Translations under genes and position numbers: made by a program
Part shown: positions 63,002 through 64,000 of the stretch, one piece after another
Numbering within the stretch: position 1 is the first letter of the stretch
How the letters are laid out: every line of letters begins with the position of its first letter
Source: Candidatus Rokuibacteriota bacterium
GTDB lineage: Bacteria > Methylomirabilota > Methylomirabilia > Rokubacteriales > CSP1-6
Length of the DNA stretch: 64,000 bases
Reading direction: 5' to 3'
Assembly: GCA_003220495.1 (NCBI GenBank)
Contig: QHSP01000023.1
Location: 1 to 64,000 of the forward strand
Notes under the pieces: model-generated
The model's database searches: none
What the model saw: the letters and a program-made list of their open reading frames with translations, nothing else
Told to the model about the DNA's origin: nothing

Positions 63002-63048
63002 GATGCAACGCGGACTCGACATCGACCCGAACGACGAGGAGCTCTGAT

Positions 63049-63300
63049 TTGGCGAACACGAAGTCGGCAAAGAAGCGGATTCGACAGAGCGAGCGCCGGC
63101 GCCTGCGCAACCGGGCCACGCGCTCGAAGCTCCGCGGCGCGATCAAGACGGCGCGCGGCGCCGAGGGCGCCGCGAAGCCCGCCGCCGTCCTCGAGGCGAT
63201 CCGCGCGCTCGACAAAGCCGTCAGCAAGGGTGTGGTCCATCGCAACACGGCCGCGCGCAAGAAGTCCGCGCTCGCCCGCCGCCTCGTCGCCGCGACCTAG
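63049..63300 (+). CDS. rpsT: 30S ribosomal protein S20
   Basis: Small, very basic ribosomal protein of 83 aa that binds 16S rRNA early in assembly. The N terminus (ANTKSAKKRIRQSERRRLRN) and the C-terminal KGVVHRNTAARKKSALARRL are diagnostic. The start is TTG, preceded by GAGGAG. E. coli rpsT also uses a TTG start, which weakens initiation and allows autoregulation; the same may hold here. The promoter must lie inside the 5' part of divergent murJ. Confidence 0.97.
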   Translation: MANTKSAKKRIRQSERRRLRNRATRSKLRGAIKTARGAEGAAKPAAVLEAIRALDKAVSKGVVHRNTAARKKSALARRLVAAT

Positions 63301-63326
63301 CACCCCGGTCCTCTTCACGCGCCTCG

Positions 63327-63340
63327 GCCCCGGCCGGGGC
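63327..63340. terminator. GC palindrome between convergent rpsT and ceramidase-like gene
   Basis: GCCCCGGCCGGGGC is a perfect 14-base palindrome 26 bases after the rpsT stop and 12 bases before the stop of the convergent gene. It can fold on both strands. No U-run follows, so the terminator role is tentative. Confidence 0.3.
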
Positions 63341-63352
63341 GCCCCGCGCCGC

Positions 63353-64000
63353 TCATCGCGACCCGGTTCCCGGCTCGCACGTCGCGGCCGCGCGCGTCGC
63401 CGAGCCCGACTTCGGGCCGAGCCCACGCAGCAGGTCGATCGCCGCCTCCGTGAGACAGCGGCCGGCCGATCGGCCGTAGACTGTCGCGCACGCGACGTAC
63501 TTGCCGCCGCGCGCGTCCTCGGGTGTCGTGAAATACCCGAGGTAGTCGTTCGAGAGCCCCGCCACGACGACCGACGCGAAGCGCGCGTGCGCCTCGCGCT
63601 TGATCGTCTGGCCGAGCGCCGTCTGCAGCTCGCCCGGAACCGTCACCCACGCGGTGTCCCCGAGCGCGCCCGCGACGAGCGACACGGCGCGCGGCATCGC
63701 TCGACCGAGCGGAACCGCGAAGAAGCGGGGCACCCAGCTGCCGAAGCAGCGCTCGAGCGACACGGCCGCCGCCGGCAGCTGGACCCGTCGTTCCGCGACC
63801 CGCAAGGTCGTGACGGGCCCCGGCCGTGCTTGCGTCCAGCCGACCTCGACCGCCGCGGCCAGTGCGGCGGCCGTCTCGATCATCGCGGCCTCGCCGTGGC
63901 GGGCGGGGCTTACGTCGCCGACCGCGCCGTTGACGAAGAGAGCCGGCACCCCGAGCTTCTGCTCGAGCCGCGCGGACGCGATGCCCATGACGTCGCCCGA
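63353..64000 (-). CDS. neutral/alkaline ceramidase-like protein, C-terminal part
   Basis: The reading frame is open to the window edge, so the 5' end is missing even though the track starts at an internal Met. The visible 215 residues include FVNGAVGDVSPARHG, corresponding to the active-site/metal region of neutral/alkaline non-lysosomal ceramidase-like proteins, and GELQTALGQTIKREA followed by GLSNDYLGYFTTPEDARGGKY, also typical. Related bacterial proteins are often secreted hydrolases of unproven substrate, so ceramide hydrolysis should not be assumed. Confidence 0.65.
   Translation of the reverse strand, partial: SGDVMGIASARLEQKLGVPALFVNGAVGDVSPARHGEAAMIETAAALAAAVEVGWTQARPGPVTTLRVAERRVQLPAAAVSLERCFGSWVPRFFAVPLGRAMPRAVSLVAGALGDTAWVTVPGELQTALGQTIKREAHARFASVVVAGLSNDYLGYFTTPEDARGGKYVACATVYGRSAGRCLTEAAIDLLRGLGPKSGSATRAAATCEPGTGSR

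Overview
The window is a GC-rich, gene-dense piece of bacterial chromosome. It carries about 50 protein genes and no RNA genes that I can see, and it resembles core chromosome rather than a mobile island. The cell is Gram-negative: it encodes KDO synthesis (kdsD, kdsA), the LPS transport machinery (lptA, lptB, lptC and a fused lptF-lptG) and murJ. GC content, an archaeal-type FBP aldolase/phosphatase, a GuaB3-type IMP dehydrogenase, a dipeptide-type ABC importer and ICL/PEPM and Rieske genes together suggest Methylomirabilota/Rokubacteria or a similar soil lineage. This placement is an inference from gene content, not a database result.

Layout. 1-1448 (-): start of a bifunctional-nuclease-like gene, and miaB. 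1608-4404 (+): arsenic operon arsR-arsM-aquaporin-arsN-arsC, with two identical-architecture ATCAA-N6-TTGAT operators and no ArsB/Acr3 pump. 4487-7113: FBP aldolase/phosphatase divergent from a SorC-family regulator. 7120-21014 (-): a secreted unknown, valS, birA, coaX, then guaB3-guaA-dnaE-accA behind a near-consensus sigma-70 promoter; dnaE carries a 421-residue intein. 21031-23394 (+): a single-polypeptide LptF-LptG. 23476-32300 (+): ketopantoate-reductase-like protein, M28 peptidase, SBP5-type ABC importer (binding protein and two permeases with a 63-bp tandem repeat between them), ICL/PEPM lyase, Rieske oxygenase, orphan HicB-like protein. 32434-41200 (+): a glycan cluster (GH-GT2 fusion, MsbA/NdvA-like ABC exporter, methyltransferase, three paralogous GT-B-like proteins) behind a candidate sigma-54 promoter. 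41197-63001 (-): 2-hydroxyacid dehydrogenase, UPF0182 protein, ahcY, metK, phosphoglucose/phosphomannose isomerase, GH57 glucanotransferase, rapZ, hpf, rpoN, lptB, lptA, lptC, kdsD, kdsA, pyrG, CCA-type nucleotidyltransferase, xerD, murJ. 63049-64000: rpsT (+) and the 3' part of a ceramidase-like gene (-).

How the parts fit. The long minus-strand run from xerD to rapZ is tightly packed, with ATGA/GTGA overlaps, and couples CTP and KDO supply to LPS export and sigma-54. The glycan cluster is the least conventional region. A hydrolase/transglycosylase-like domain fused to a family-2 glycosyltransferase, next to an NdvA-like exporter, recalls periplasmic glucan systems, but three related GT-B-like proteins and a methyltransferase make it different from any cluster I can name. 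No CRISPR array, insertion sequence, tRNA or rRNA was found. No stretch above 300 bases lacks a gene.
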